A stretch of 64,000 nt of DNA from Psychrobacter sp. 4Bb (GTDB lineage Bacteria > Pseudomonadota > Gammaproteobacteria > Pseudomonadales > Moraxellaceae), in assembly GCF_002836735.1 (NCBI RefSeq), contig NZ_PJAS01000074.1, positions 1 through 64,000 on the forward strand, written 5' to 3'. The notes under the pieces were generated by a model. It was given only the letters and a program-made list of their open reading frames with translations. It made no database searches and had not been told where the DNA came from. The stretch's first letter is position 1. Every line of letters begins with the position of its first letter. This document shows positions 50,513 through 59,872 of the stretch, piece after piece. Position numbers and translations under genes: made by a program.

Positions 50513-51322
50513 ATGAATATGGTAGACGAGCTGGTACAGCTATCGGATGATGAGCTGCTCCGTTATACTCGACAAGTATTATTAGACGGTTGGGATATGG
50601 ATGCTCAGCTGCGATTAAAGGCAGCACGTGTGGTCATAATAGGGGCAGGTGGCCTTGGCTGTCCTGCGTCTGAGACATTGGTACGGGCTGGAGTGGGTCA
50701 TGTCCATCTGATTGATGATGACGAGATTGAGGCGAGCAATCTACAACGGCAAACGCTGTTTTTGCCAGAAGATGTTGGTCAGTCTAAAGCGCTGACCGCG
50801 GCACATATGTTAGCGCGCATCAATCCTTTGATAAAGACTTACGGCACAGTGGCACGGTTAGATGAAGATAATGCCTATGAGTTGCTTAATATGGCAGCAG
50901 GCAAGCCGGACTTACTCTTAGACTGTACTGATAATTTTGCCACGCGCGACATCATCAATCGTATTAGTGTACGCTATCAGATTCCCTTGTTATCTGCCTC
51001 AGCGATTGCGATGCAAGGGCAGTTAGCACTGTTCGAACCTCAGCTCGATACTGGTTGCTATCATTGCGTGTTTGGCTCAGTAGTGCTTGACGAAGCCGCT
51101 GACGAACGTACGTGTGCCAACTCTGGTGTGCTAGCCAGTACCACTGCCGTCATGGGCAATTTGCAAGCCAATACTGCACTGCAATATTTAGGATTAACCA
51201 AAAATCTACTGACAAACAAGCTGCTCATATGGGATGGTAGTCAGATGCAGCAGCGGCTGATGGGTTATCGAAAAGACCCACAGTGTCCTGTCTGTAGCAG
51301 TCCTATAGTCAATCCTCTATAA
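50513..51322 (+). CDS. moeB: MoeB/ThiF-type adenylyltransferase
   Basis: A 269-residue E1-like enzyme that adenylates the C-terminal glycine of a sulfur-carrier protein, MoaD in molybdopterin synthesis or ThiS in thiamine synthesis. The start LLRYTRQVLLDGWDMDAQ is typical; the ATP site is IIGAGGLGCPASETL, followed by NLQRQTLF, LLDCTDNFATRD and two zinc cysteine pairs, CYHC and CPVC near the C-terminus. Sequence alone does not fully separate MoeB from ThiF; no other moa or thi gene is nearby. The molybdenum enzyme XdhAB in this window would need this activity if it is MoeB. Confidence 0.88.
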   Translation: MNMVDELVQLSDDELLRYTRQVLLDGWDMDAQLRLKAARVVIIGAGGLGCPASETLVRAGVGHVHLIDDDEIEASNLQRQTLFLPEDVGQSKALTAAHMLARINPLIKTYGTVARLDEDNAYELLNMAAGKPDLLLDCTDNFATRDIINRISVRYQIPLLSASAIAMQGQLALFEPQLDTGCYHCVFGSVVLDEAADERTCANSGVLASTTAVMGNLQANTALQYLGLTKNLLTNKLLIWDGSQMQQRLMGYRKDPQCPVCSSPIVNPL

Positions 51323-51492
51323 ATTGGATAAGGTGTCAGGCTTGCTTAGTCTACGAGTTGTAGTACTTTCACTCGCCTTCCTTGCATCCAAATTATATTG
51401 AACTGACTATAACTGAGTAATCTGATTTTAACGCATTTTTATATTGTATTGCCTATCTTCAAACCTCCTTCTTATTACCATAGTTGTTTTTT

Positions 51493-52836
51493 ATGAAAAT
51501 TCATCGTCCGCATTTATTAAAGCATACTTTTAATGTCATGAATCGTGTTCGCCAAACAGCGAGTGTGGCAGGTCTGTCTGCGCTAAGAGTGGCAAAAGGT
51601 GAGAAACCTGACGCGATGCTGCTCAAAGAAACCTTTGAGCAGTTAGGTACGACCTATATCAAAATCGGTCAATTTATCGCTAGTACACCGTCGCTGTTTC
51701 CACGTGATTATGTTAAGGCTTTCCAGAGCTGTTTGGATCAAACCACGCCATTGTCTTATGCTTATATCGAGCAAGTGCTAAGAGAGGAGCTAGCGACTGA
51801 TGGTATGACCCTTGATGTTACGTTTGCGCATATTGACTCAGAGCCACTAGCATCAGCTTCTATCGCTCAAGTGCATGCAGCACGGTTGCACAATGGTGAT
51901 GAAGTGGTGCTAAAGGTGCAAAAGCCTGGCGTCGAGACCATCATGCAGACTGATTTGGGTGTATTGCATGGTGTGACTAAGCTACTCGAAATACTGATGC
52001 CATCGATGAGGTTTGCGAGTATTGCGCCGATTATTGACGAGATTCGTCTGCGTATGCTTGCCGAGACGGACTTTATCGCCGAAGCACAGAATATTCGCGA
52101 TTTTCAGCAGTTCTTAGCGGTATCAGGTAATACTCGTGTCGTTGCACCAACTGTCTACGAAGAGCTGACTACCAAGCGTGTCCTAACGATGAGCCGTCTA
52201 TATGGCGTTTCTATGGTCGATGAGTCACTCATGCGCCAATACTGTGCAGATCCTGCGCAAGTCATGGCAGACACTTTGAACACATGGTTTGCCAGCCTCA
52301 TGCTGTGTAACAGCTTCCATGCTGATCTGCATGCGGGCAATCTAATGCTATTGACCGACGGCCGTATTGGATTTTTGGATTTTGGTATTGTCGGTAAGCT
52401 CAAAGCTGAGAGCTGGCGTGCATGTATGGGCATGATGCAAGCCATGCAAGACAGTGACTATCAAGCCATGGCTCGCCATATGATTGATATGGAGATGACA
52501 CATGGTGGCAATAAAGTTGATGTGACTGCACTAGGGAATGACTTGCAGCGTATGATGACAGCTATCATGGCAGAAGATAAAACCTTTACCAGTGGTGTAC
52601 CGTTTAATAGTAAAGAACAAGCCGATGAGCTGAATAAAATGATGCTTGAGATTGTCGAAGTTGGTAAACGTCATGGCATCCATTTCCCACGCGACTTTGC
52701 TCTACTAACCAAACAGATGTTGTACTTTGATCGGTTTATGCGTACGCTAGCTCCAGACATGGACATGTTTAGCGATCAGCGGGTACAAATGCTAGGGCAA
52801 GATACGGTAGAGACGCCAGCGTTAGATGTATCATAG
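51493..52836 (+). CDS. ABC1/UbiB-family atypical kinase
   Basis: 447 residues from ATG 51493 (a TTG three codons earlier is possible). It belongs to the ABC1/ADCK/UbiB family of atypical kinases, linked to ubiquinone biosynthesis and lipid homeostasis. Visible are the KxGQ motif in YIKIGQFIASTPSLFP, the A-rich loop replacement SIAQVHAARL, VLKVQKPG, and the catalytic region SFHADLHAGNLMLLTDG with FLDFGIVG. True UbiB is about 540 residues with C-terminal membrane helices; this protein lacks them, so it is a paralogue, not UbiB itself. Target unknown. Confidence 0.87.
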   Translation: MKIHRPHLLKHTFNVMNRVRQTASVAGLSALRVAKGEKPDAMLLKETFEQLGTTYIKIGQFIASTPSLFPRDYVKAFQSCLDQTTPLSYAYIEQVLREELATDGMTLDVTFAHIDSEPLASASIAQVHAARLHNGDEVVLKVQKPGVETIMQTDLGVLHGVTKLLEILMPSMRFASIAPIIDEIRLRMLAETDFIAEAQNIRDFQQFLAVSGNTRVVAPTVYEELTTKRVLTMSRLYGVSMVDESLMRQYCADPAQVMADTLNTWFASLMLCNSFHADLHAGNLMLLTDGRIGFLDFGIVGKLKAESWRACMGMMQAMQDSDYQAMARHMIDMEMTHGGNKVDVTALGNDLQRMMTAIMAEDKTFTSGVPFNSKEQADELNKMMLEIVEVGKRHGIHFPRDFALLTKQMLYFDRFMRTLAPDMDMFSDQRVQMLGQDTVETPALDVS

Positions 52837-52962
52837 TTTTTCTAGTACTTTATGACGAATTAATATATCTAATAACTTCTCTATGTCTGCGTTTATTTAT
52901 TACTGCTTCTGACTGTCTAACACAAAGGATTGTGTGCTAATTGCCGCAAAAATGGCTCTGTC

Positions 52963-54219
52963 ATGATGACTGCTTTTAAAAGCCGTATGGTCCCGACCAT
53001 CACCAACGAAGCTGCCATTGCCTGTATCGGTATGTACTGCATGGCAGTCGTTATGGGTTATGGCCGCTTTCTTTTTACCGCCACCTTACCTGATATTATG
53101 GTGCAATTGTCGCTATCAACGACGATTGCAGGCTGGCTGGCATCAATCAATTATATCGGCTACTTTATTGGCGCTCTTATCGCCATGTTTGTGCCTCAGC
53201 GCTCGACATGGCAAGCGATGACGCTGTGGGCGATTATCAGTGTTGTCACCACGATGTTACTCGTCATACCAAATATGTCGCTCACGCTATGGTATATTAT
53301 TCGCTTAATTGCAGGTATTGCAAGTGGCGTGGCGATGATTCTAAGCTCATCTTTTGTGATTCAAAACCTCAGCCCTGAGCGCCGTTCTGTATTGTCAGCA
53401 GTCCATTATGCAGGTATTGGCGTTGGCATTAGCGCCTCTGCCATCGTGACGTGGTGGCTATTAAAACTAGGCTATCACTTCGATGTAATTTGGCTAGTCG
53501 CAGGTGTCACCAGTTTGCCGCTTGTATGGCTACTGTATGCGATAAAGCCAAGACAAGTACGGGCTGTTGATTCACAGCAGATTGATGCCAAACAACACGT
53601 GTCAGTGCACCAGACCTATGTAAACTTTAAGCGCTCCTTATATGAAGCCATCTCTGGGCACCATAAAGCGCTTGCTTTGCTTTTTGTCAGCTACGTACTG
53701 GCAGGGTTTGGTTATATTAGCTCAGCAACTTTTTTGCCCGTCATGGCAGCACAACGTCTAACAACACAGATGTATGCTGGACTCATGATTTGGTTGGTTG
53801 TTGGTATTTTTGCGATGTTGTCAAACCCCCTATGGGGCGCGCTTGCCAAACGTATCGGTGAGATAAAAACCTTAATGGGGCTGACGGTATTGCAAGCATT
53901 TGGGATGTGCTTGCCGATATGGTTTGATGGTGCACTTGGCTTATATGGTAATGCTGCGATTTTAGGATTGACCTTCGTCGGTATGGTGGCGATGACCCTC
54001 ACGCTGTTTAAAAATATCAATCCGGCCTATTCTAATTTACTGATTGCCCTAGCGACGTTGGCTTATGCATTGGGGCAGTTTTTGGGACCTTTGGTGACAG
54101 TGGCACTGGCAGGGAAGGATGGTAATTTCAACGCAGGGTTGCTTGTCGCTGCTATCGGATTGATGATCGGATTTGTACTATTGGTATGGTTCCGTCGACA
54201 GTCGCTAAAGGCCGCTTAG
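52963..54219 (+). CDS. YbfB/YjiJ-family MFS transporter
   Basis: About 418 residues from ATG 52963; the frame is open upstream to 52930, and neither start has a clear ribosome site. Twelve hydrophobic spans are expected. The N-terminal MYCMAVVMGYGRFLFTATLPDI and AGWLASINYIGYFIGAL are typical of the YbfB/YjiJ branch of the major facilitator superfamily; LIAGIASGVAMILSSSFV and GLTFVGMVAMTLTLF also fit. The substrate is unknown. It ends five bases from the convergent Lrp-type gene, leaving no room for a separate terminator. Confidence 0.85.
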   Translation: MMTAFKSRMVPTITNEAAIACIGMYCMAVVMGYGRFLFTATLPDIMVQLSLSTTIAGWLASINYIGYFIGALIAMFVPQRSTWQAMTLWAIISVVTTMLLVIPNMSLTLWYIIRLIAGIASGVAMILSSSFVIQNLSPERRSVLSAVHYAGIGVGISASAIVTWWLLKLGYHFDVIWLVAGVTSLPLVWLLYAIKPRQVRAVDSQQIDAKQHVSVHQTYVNFKRSLYEAISGHHKALALLFVSYVLAGFGYISSATFLPVMAAQRLTTQMYAGLMIWLVVGIFAMLSNPLWGALAKRIGEIKTLMGLTVLQAFGMCLPIWFDGALGLYGNAAILGLTFVGMVAMTLTLFKNINPAYSNLLIALATLAYALGQFLGPLVTVALAGKDGNFNAGLLVAAIGLMIGFVLLVWFRRQSLKAA

Positions 54220-54224
54220 ATCGT

Positions 54225-54713
54225 CTAAACCATACTGCGGCTAAATACTTCTCGTAATTCAAAACTGGTATGAACTTGGGCCACGCCTTCGATACGATTG
54301 AGGCGATGCAATAAAAACTCTTCGTAATGTGTCATATCACGTACCCTGACCTTAATCAGATAGTCTTCCGTGCGTCCTGTGACAATACTACAGCTAATGA
54401 CTTCCTCAAAACTCTGAACCTTGCGTTCAAACTGCTCAAAACGTTCTGCTGTATGTCGATCCATGCTAATAGCGATAAACACGGCTAGCGGATAGCCAAG
54501 TTTTTGCGCATCGGTTTTGGTATGGTAGCCGGTGATAATGTTCGCATCTTCTAAGCGCTTGATACGACGTGCGCAAGGGGTAGCAGACAGGTTGACGCGC
54601 TCAGCGAGTTCAGTAATGCTCATACGCGCCTGTGTTTGCAATAAGCGTAGCAACTGTCTATCTATCTCGTCTATATCTGCAGTTCCTGTACTATCAATAT
54701 GATTGTCTGGCAT
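54225..54713 (-). CDS. Lrp/AsnC-family regulator
   Basis: A 162-residue member of the leucine-responsive/AsnC family. The N-terminal winged helix is IDRQLLRLLQTQARMSITELAERVNLSATPCARRIKRLE (about residues 17-55 in parts), followed by the RAM effector domain with VSGRTEDYLI-like VTGRTEDYLIKVRV and the C-terminal strand TSFELREVFS. Such proteins form octamers and respond to amino acids. It is divergent from leuA with about 220 bases between the starts, so control of leuA is plausible but unproven. E. coli Lrp has 164 residues. Confidence 0.92.
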   Translation of the reverse strand: MPDNHIDSTGTADIDEIDRQLLRLLQTQARMSITELAERVNLSATPCARRIKRLEDANIITGYHTKTDAQKLGYPLAVFIAISMDRHTAERFEQFERKVQSFEEVISCSIVTGRTEDYLIKVRVRDMTHYEEFLLHRLNRIEGVAQVHTSFELREVFSRSMV

Positions 54714-54934
54714 TTCTCAAGCCTTAATAGTGAATTTATTCGATTATAATGTCTAAATTGTGTTTTTCCACTAAAATAACAGAAAATAAAGTAAAAGAAA
54801 GCAGGTTTCTCTCTGCTAAACTTTGATATTATTATGGTATGAACACTAGTTATCTCGTATGATAAATACTGATCTAATCAACAGCTAATCGCCTAGCTAA
54901 ATATATAAATAACCATATCATCTAAGGATTGATT

Positions 54935-56719
54935 ATGTCTGACCAAGCCACGCACACCGCAGCCACAGGGACTGCAAAGATCACACCAAAAAGTGCCGCT
55001 TTTGACTTCCGTAAATACCGTCCATTTGCATTTGCGCCATCGCTGCCAGATCGTACTTGGCCAAGCAAAACAATTGAGAAGTCACCGATATGGGCAAGTG
55101 TGGATCTGCGTGATGGTAACCAAGCACTGATTGATCCGATGACCATTGAACAAAAAATGCGCTTCTTTAAGACTTTAGTAGATGTTGGTTTTAAAGAGAT
55201 TGAGATTGGTTTTCCATCAGCGGCGCAGGTAGAATTTGACTTTGCGCGTAAGCTTATCGAAGAAAACCACGTACCTGAAGATGTAACGCTACAGGTATTG
55301 GTACAAGCGCGCGAGCATTTGATTGCCCGTACTTTTGAATCGTTAAAAGGTGCAAAACGTGCGGTTGTCCATGTCTATAATTCAACCAGCCGTGTACAAC
55401 GCGAAAAAGTCTATGGCAAAGATAAAACTGAAATCAAAGAGATTGCGATTGCAGGCGCTAAGCTATTACAAGAATATGCGGCAAAGTATCCTGAGACAGA
55501 TTGGGTATTTCAGTACTCGCCAGAGAGCTTTAGCCAGACAGAAACTGAATATGCCGTAGAGGTTTGCGATGCTGTGTGTGACGTGTGGCAACCACAGCAG
55601 GGTCAGGAAGTTATTTTTAACTTACCAGCGACGGTTGAGGCTTCTATGCCCAATGTCTTTGCTGATCAAGTAGAGTACTTCTGCCGTAATCTGGCCCAGC
55701 GCGAGCATGTGATTGTGAGCTTACATACGCATAATGACCGTGGCTGTGCGGTAGCTGCCGCCGAATTGGGCGTGCTTGCGGGCGCGGATCGTATCGAAGG
55801 CACATTGCTTGGGAATGGTGAGCGAACAGGTAACATGGATATCATGGTCATGGCCATGAACTTATTTAGCCAAGGTATCGATCCTGAGCTTGATTTTAGC
55901 AATATGAGTGAAATCGTACAGGTGGTGAGCGAATGTAATAACTTACCATTGCATCCGCGTCATCCTTATGTGGGCGAGTTGGTCTTCACAGCGTTTAGCG
56001 GCTCACATCAAGATGCTATCAAAAAATCTCTCGACTACAATGAAAGTAATCAGAGCGAAACAGACAACGTCTGGGACGTGGCTTATCTACCCATTGATCC
56101 TGCGCATATTGGCCGTAGCTACCAAGATGTGGTACGTATCAATAGCCAGTCGGGCAAAGGCGGCGTCGCATATATCTTGCAGCGCAACTACGGTTTCAAC
56201 TTACCACGTTGGATGCAGATTGACTTTAGCCGTGTGGTACAAAAGCAAGCTGAAGCGGCGGCACGCGAGCTGCAGAATGATGAAATCTTGCAGACCTTTG
56301 AAGATACTTACTTGCAGCAAGGCAAGTTTGAGCTGCTAGACTATAGCGTCAACAACAAAGGCGGCGCGGTTTACTTTAGTGGTCAAGTGCAGATGAATAG
56401 CGACACTATTGATATTGATGGCACGGGTAATGGCCCATTATCATCGTTTATTGATGGACTTGCACAGCATACTGGCAAATCACTACATATTATTAACTAT
56501 GCAGAGCATGCGATTAATCCGCATCATAACAGCGGTAATGGTATCGATGATGATACCAATAGTGATAACAAAACCAATGCCAATGCTGCCGCTTATATAC
56601 AGCTTAATGTAGATGGCGAGGTATACTCTGGCATCGGTACTTGTAGCAGTACGGTATCAGCCATGCTAAAAGGGGCGTTATCAGCTTTTGCTCAAGCGCT
56701 AAATACAGAAGCTGCTTGA
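54935..56719 (+). CDS. leuA: 2-isopropylmalate synthase (type 2)
   Basis: 594 residues from ATG 54935, with AAGGA seven bases upstream. It condenses acetyl-CoA with 2-oxoisovalerate, the first step of leucine synthesis. The HMGL-like TIM barrel contains PIWASVDLRDGNQALIDPM (divalent-metal Asp), EIGFPSAAQVEFDF, SLHTHNDRGCAVAAAELG (metal His) and GNGERTGNMDIM. The C-terminal regulatory LeuA domain senses leucine and includes an Asn/Asp-rich insertion around residues 527-548 (GNGIDDDTNSDNKTNANA), unusual for the family. The size places it in the fungal-like type 2 class. An Lrp-type gene lies divergently upstream; a terminator follows. Confidence 0.96.
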   Translation: MSDQATHTAATGTAKITPKSAAFDFRKYRPFAFAPSLPDRTWPSKTIEKSPIWASVDLRDGNQALIDPMTIEQKMRFFKTLVDVGFKEIEIGFPSAAQVEFDFARKLIEENHVPEDVTLQVLVQAREHLIARTFESLKGAKRAVVHVYNSTSRVQREKVYGKDKTEIKEIAIAGAKLLQEYAAKYPETDWVFQYSPESFSQTETEYAVEVCDAVCDVWQPQQGQEVIFNLPATVEASMPNVFADQVEYFCRNLAQREHVIVSLHTHNDRGCAVAAAELGVLAGADRIEGTLLGNGERTGNMDIMVMAMNLFSQGIDPELDFSNMSEIVQVVSECNNLPLHPRHPYVGELVFTAFSGSHQDAIKKSLDYNESNQSETDNVWDVAYLPIDPAHIGRSYQDVVRINSQSGKGGVAYILQRNYGFNLPRWMQIDFSRVVQKQAEAAARELQNDEILQTFEDTYLQQGKFELLDYSVNNKGGAVYFSGQVQMNSDTIDIDGTGNGPLSSFIDGLAQHTGKSLHIINYAEHAINPHHNSGNGIDDDTNSDNKTNANAAAYIQLNVDGEVYSGIGTCSSTVSAMLKGALSAFAQALNTEAA

Positions 56720-56760
56720 TGTTAAGTAGTCAGTGATATCACGCAAAATTCTGTATGCTA

Positions 56761-56812
56761 ATAACGCCATCGCTCCTTGTCTTTAGCAAGTAAAGCGATG
56801 GCGTTATTTTTT
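56761..56812 (+). terminator. rho-independent terminator of leuA
   Basis: ATAACGCCATCGCT and AGCGATGGCGTTAT form a perfect 14-bp stem with a 19-base loop, followed by six T. It begins 41 bases after the leuA stop codon. Confidence 0.92.
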
Positions 56813-56936
56813 GCTATAAATAGCTATGAAATTCCGACTATAGATTTATTAGCAATAGCATAATGTTACTTGTGTTTTTAGTGTCTAAGACTTACGCTAA
56901 TGTATATATCAAAATATTATAATTAAAAGGTTAATT

Positions 56937-57572
56937 ATGGAACCTATCTCATTTGCTTCATTCACGCTGGCATCTATTTTGGCCTCAATACCTGCGAATG
57001 GTGAGGCTATTACCAAGCCGACAATCACCACTCATATTAGTCCAGCCATTGCCGGACAGTGGGAAATAGACTTGGACAGTAGCGCTCCTTCTACTCACGC
57101 CATGATGACCAAGGAAGCGGAAGCTAACAAGTCTGCATCAAATAGTGCGCAACAGTCTAGCAGTGTAGAGCCTAAGGTGATGACGGGCATGGATGGCGGC
57201 GTACTGACTCAAAGTGAAGAGCGGGTTCTAAACATTAAACCAACTACTAGTAAAAACTTACTTGCGTCAGTTGGCAAGTCTAACCAGTGCCGTGAGCTAT
57301 ATAACTTTAGTGCGGATAATGAGATGTGGTCTGTCAGTGGCAAAGAGTGGACATACGGCCGCTATCTAGTCACCCACCGTGAAGAAGGACTGCCAGTGAT
57401 TGCGATCAAGACCGTTTATGATAATAATGAAGTAGATTGTTCAGGCAATCAGATCGACCAGACTGATGAAGCGTTAATTGCATTTATCAATCATGATGGC
57501 AATCAGATGCAATGGTGCGCTGACCCTGATGGTAACGAATGCTTTATGAACTTCAACAGAGTGTTGCCATAA
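56937..57572 (+). CDS. hypothetical secreted protein, 211 residues
   Basis: Not recognised. AAAGG precedes the ATG. The first 24 residues (MEPISFASFTLASILASIPA then NGEA) are weakly hydrophobic and may form an atypical signal peptide without a positive start. Residues 55-110 are low-complexity and rich in Ser, Ala, Lys and Glu. The C-terminal 95 residues are compact with four cysteines (in SNQCRELYNF, EVDCSGN, QWCADPD and NECFMNF), which could form two disulfide bonds in the periplasm. It resembles small periplasmic proteins of unknown function in related bacteria only by composition. Terminators flank it on both sides, so it is monocistronic. Confidence 0.65.
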   Translation: MEPISFASFTLASILASIPANGEAITKPTITTHISPAIAGQWEIDLDSSAPSTHAMMTKEAEANKSASNSAQQSSSVEPKVMTGMDGGVLTQSEERVLNIKPTTSKNLLASVGKSNQCRELYNFSADNEMWSVSGKEWTYGRYLVTHREEGLPVIAIKTVYDNNEVDCSGNQIDQTDEALIAFINHDGNQMQWCADPDGNECFMNFNRVLP

Positions 57573-57621
57573 TTAGAGATGTTCGTTGTACTTTACGTAT
57601 AATTGACAGCTTATTGATGAC

Positions 57622-57657
57622 ATAAAAAAACCGCTATATTAATAGCGGCTTTTTTAT
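57622..57657. terminator. bidirectional terminator between the hypothetical gene and accC
   Basis: AAAACCGCTAT pairs with ATAGCGGCTTTT (one mismatch near the base), with A and T runs on both sides, located between convergent genes. Confidence 0.85.
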
Positions 57658-57722
57658 GTGCTGTTTTAATTAAAGTCGCGACTAAATTTATTAAGTTTAG
57701 TGAGCTTTATAAGTATTTCAGC

Positions 57723-59084
57723 TTAAGAGTCTTTTTTTGCTTTATTCGCAGTCAGCAGCTCTCTTTCGAGATAGTGAATGTTTTGCGCTTCACGAGTAAA
57801 GTTATCATCCGCCAAAATTACATCACGATGCAAAGGTATATTGGTTTTGATGCCTTCGATAATCAGCTCATCAAGTGCATGTACTGTCTTAGCAATAGCT
57901 TGCTGACGAGTTTGACCGTGACAGATAAGCTTACCAATCAATGAATCATAATAGGTCGGTATCTCATAGCCAGGGTATAGATGAGAGTCAAAACGAATGC
58001 CAGAACCACTTGGCGTGAACAATTGACTGATAGTACCTGGGCAAGGCACAAAGGTCGCTGCATCTTCGGCATTGATACGACATTCGATCGCATGACCTTG
58101 GATCTCAATCTCGCTTTGACGATAAGACAGGCCGTAACCGGCAGCAATTTTGAGCTGTTCGACGACAACATCGATACCAGTAATCATCTCAGTCACTGGA
58201 TGCTCAACCTGTACACGAGTGTTCATTTCAATAAAGAAAAACTCGTTATTTTCAAATAGAAACTCAAACGTACCAGCACCGCGATACTTAACAAGCTCGC
58301 ACGCTTTTACGCACGCCTTTAAGATTGGCTCACGTACATCATCTGGGATGTCTGGCGCAGGTGCTTCTTCTAGTACTTTTTGATGGCGACGCTGTAATGA
58401 GCAATCACGATCATAGAGATGGATAGCATTACCATTACCATCGCCTAGTACCTGTACTTCTACGTGGCGCGGGTTTTGTAGATAGCGCTCCATATAGACA
58501 GTGTCATCACCGAACCAAAGCTCAGCTTCTTGTTTGGCCGCTTGTACCTGACCAATTAGTTCGTCAAAGCGTTCAACCACACGCATACCGCGTCCACCGC
58601 CGCCAGAAGCTGCTTTAATCAATAGTGGAAAGCCGATATTGCGAGCTTGCTCTTCAGCATTATGCAGGGTCACAGCGCCAACTGAACCAGGTACGGTTGG
58701 TACGCCAGCTTTTTTCATAGCGTTGATGGCAGAAACTTTATTGCCCATGAGGCGAATATGATCAGCGTTAGGACCAACGAAGGTCAATCCTGCTTCTTCT
58801 ACTTGTTCAGCAAATTCGGCATTCTCAGACAAAAAGCCATAACCAGGATGGATAGCATCTGCACCAGTGATTTCAGCAGCGGTTAAGATGGTATTGATAT
58901 CAAGGTAGCTTTGGTTAGCATTAGGCTTGCCAATACAAATTGCCTCATCAACAAAGCGCAAGTGCATCAAGTTGGCATCCGCAGTAGAGTAGACACCTAC
59001 CGTTTCGATGCCTAGCGCTTTACAGGCGCGGACGATGCGCAGGGCAATTTCACCTCTGTTGGCAATGAGCAATTTTTTTATCAT
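57723..59084 (-). CDS. accC: acetyl-CoA carboxylase, biotin carboxylase subunit
   Basis: A 453-residue ATP-grasp enzyme that carboxylates the biotin of AccB in the first step of fatty acid synthesis. The N-terminus [23 protein letters not shown] is canonical, with [15 protein letters not shown], the ATP loop [12 protein letters not shown], and the active-site stretch [21 protein letters not shown]. The size matches E. coli AccC (449). It lies 125 bases downstream of accB on the same strand. Confidence 0.98.
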   Translation of the reverse strand: MIKKLLIANRGEIALRIVRACKALGIETVGVYSTADANLMHLRFVDEAICIGKPNANQSYLDINTILTAAEITGADAIHPGYGFLSENAEFAEQVEEAGLTFVGPNADHIRLMGNKVSAINAMKKAGVPTVPGSVGAVTLHNAEEQARNIGFPLLIKAASGGGGRGMRVVERFDELIGQVQAAKQEAELWFGDDTVYMERYLQNPRHVEVQVLGDGNGNAIHLYDRDCSLQRRHQKVLEEAPAPDIPDDVREPILKACVKACELVKYRGAGTFEFLFENNEFFFIEMNTRVQVEHPVTEMITGIDVVVEQLKIAAGYGLSYRQSEIEIQGHAIECRINAEDAATFVPCPGTISQLFTPSGSGIRFDSHLYPGYEIPTYYDSLIGKLICHGQTRQQAIAKTVHALDELIIEGIKTNIPLHRDVILADDNFTREAQNIHYLERELLTANKAKKDS

Positions 59085-59209
59085 GGGTTCATCCTTGTCG
59101 AAGCGTCAGTCATTGACTGAGTTTCGATACATAGCATCAGGTTATTTAGCAGTGACGCGGTATATATACCAAAAGTCAGCCATAATGAAATAAAGTATGG
59201 CAAATATCG

Positions 59210-59632
59210 TTACGCTTTATAGCGTATGACAGGTTGACCGAACTGTACGACTTCAGAGTTATCTACCAAGATTTCGTCAACAATACCACTTTGAGTCGCT
59301 TCAAGCGGGTTCATGATTTTCATGGCTTCGATGATACCTAAAGTATCACCTGCCTGAACCTTTTGACCGACTTTCACAAATGGTGGATCATTAGGACTTG
59401 GTGCTGAATAGAAAACACCAACCATTGGTGAAGACTCAACGCTACCCGCTTTTTCTGCAGGTTTGCCTTCAACAGCGGCAGCAGGAGCAGCGCTCGCAGC
59501 CATCATAGTTGGCGCAGGCGCGTCATAGTGACGAGTTAAGCTAATATGCTCGTCGTCAGAACTGATTTCTAAATTAACCAGTTCACTTTCTTCCATAAGG
59601 GCGATGAGGGTGCGTATTTTTTCAATATCCAT
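59210..59632 (-). CDS. accB: acetyl-CoA carboxylase biotin carboxyl carrier protein
   Basis: A 140-residue carrier protein: N-terminal helix (MDIEKIRTLIALMEESEL), an Ala/Pro-rich linker around 37-60, and the biotinyl domain from about 68 with the biotin-attachment site EAMKIMNP (Lys105) and the protruding-thumb insertion NDPPFVKVGQ. It precedes accC, as in most proteobacteria. Confidence 0.98.
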   Translation of the reverse strand: MDIEKIRTLIALMEESELVNLEISSDDEHISLTRHYDAPAPTMMAASAAPAAAVEGKPAEKAGSVESSPMVGVFYSAPSPNDPPFVKVGQKVQAGDTLGIIEAMKIMNPLEATQSGIVDEILVDNSEVVQFGQPVIRYKA

Positions 59633-59872
59633 AGTTTTTATCTGGCCTTGTACTAAATTCGAGAAATAGTGTAACTAAATATTGTCTAATTAATTGCTAA
59701 TGATACCTAGATTCAGGGCAATGAGCAATCAATGTACAGTTGTTAACTGAGAATTTTTACATATTTTGACGTAAGCCATCTTTTTAGTAAGAAAATATCT
59801 ACGATTTTTCATAGTCTGTATGATCAAATAACGCTAACAATGATTATAAAATGCAATCCATAAGCAATTGGC

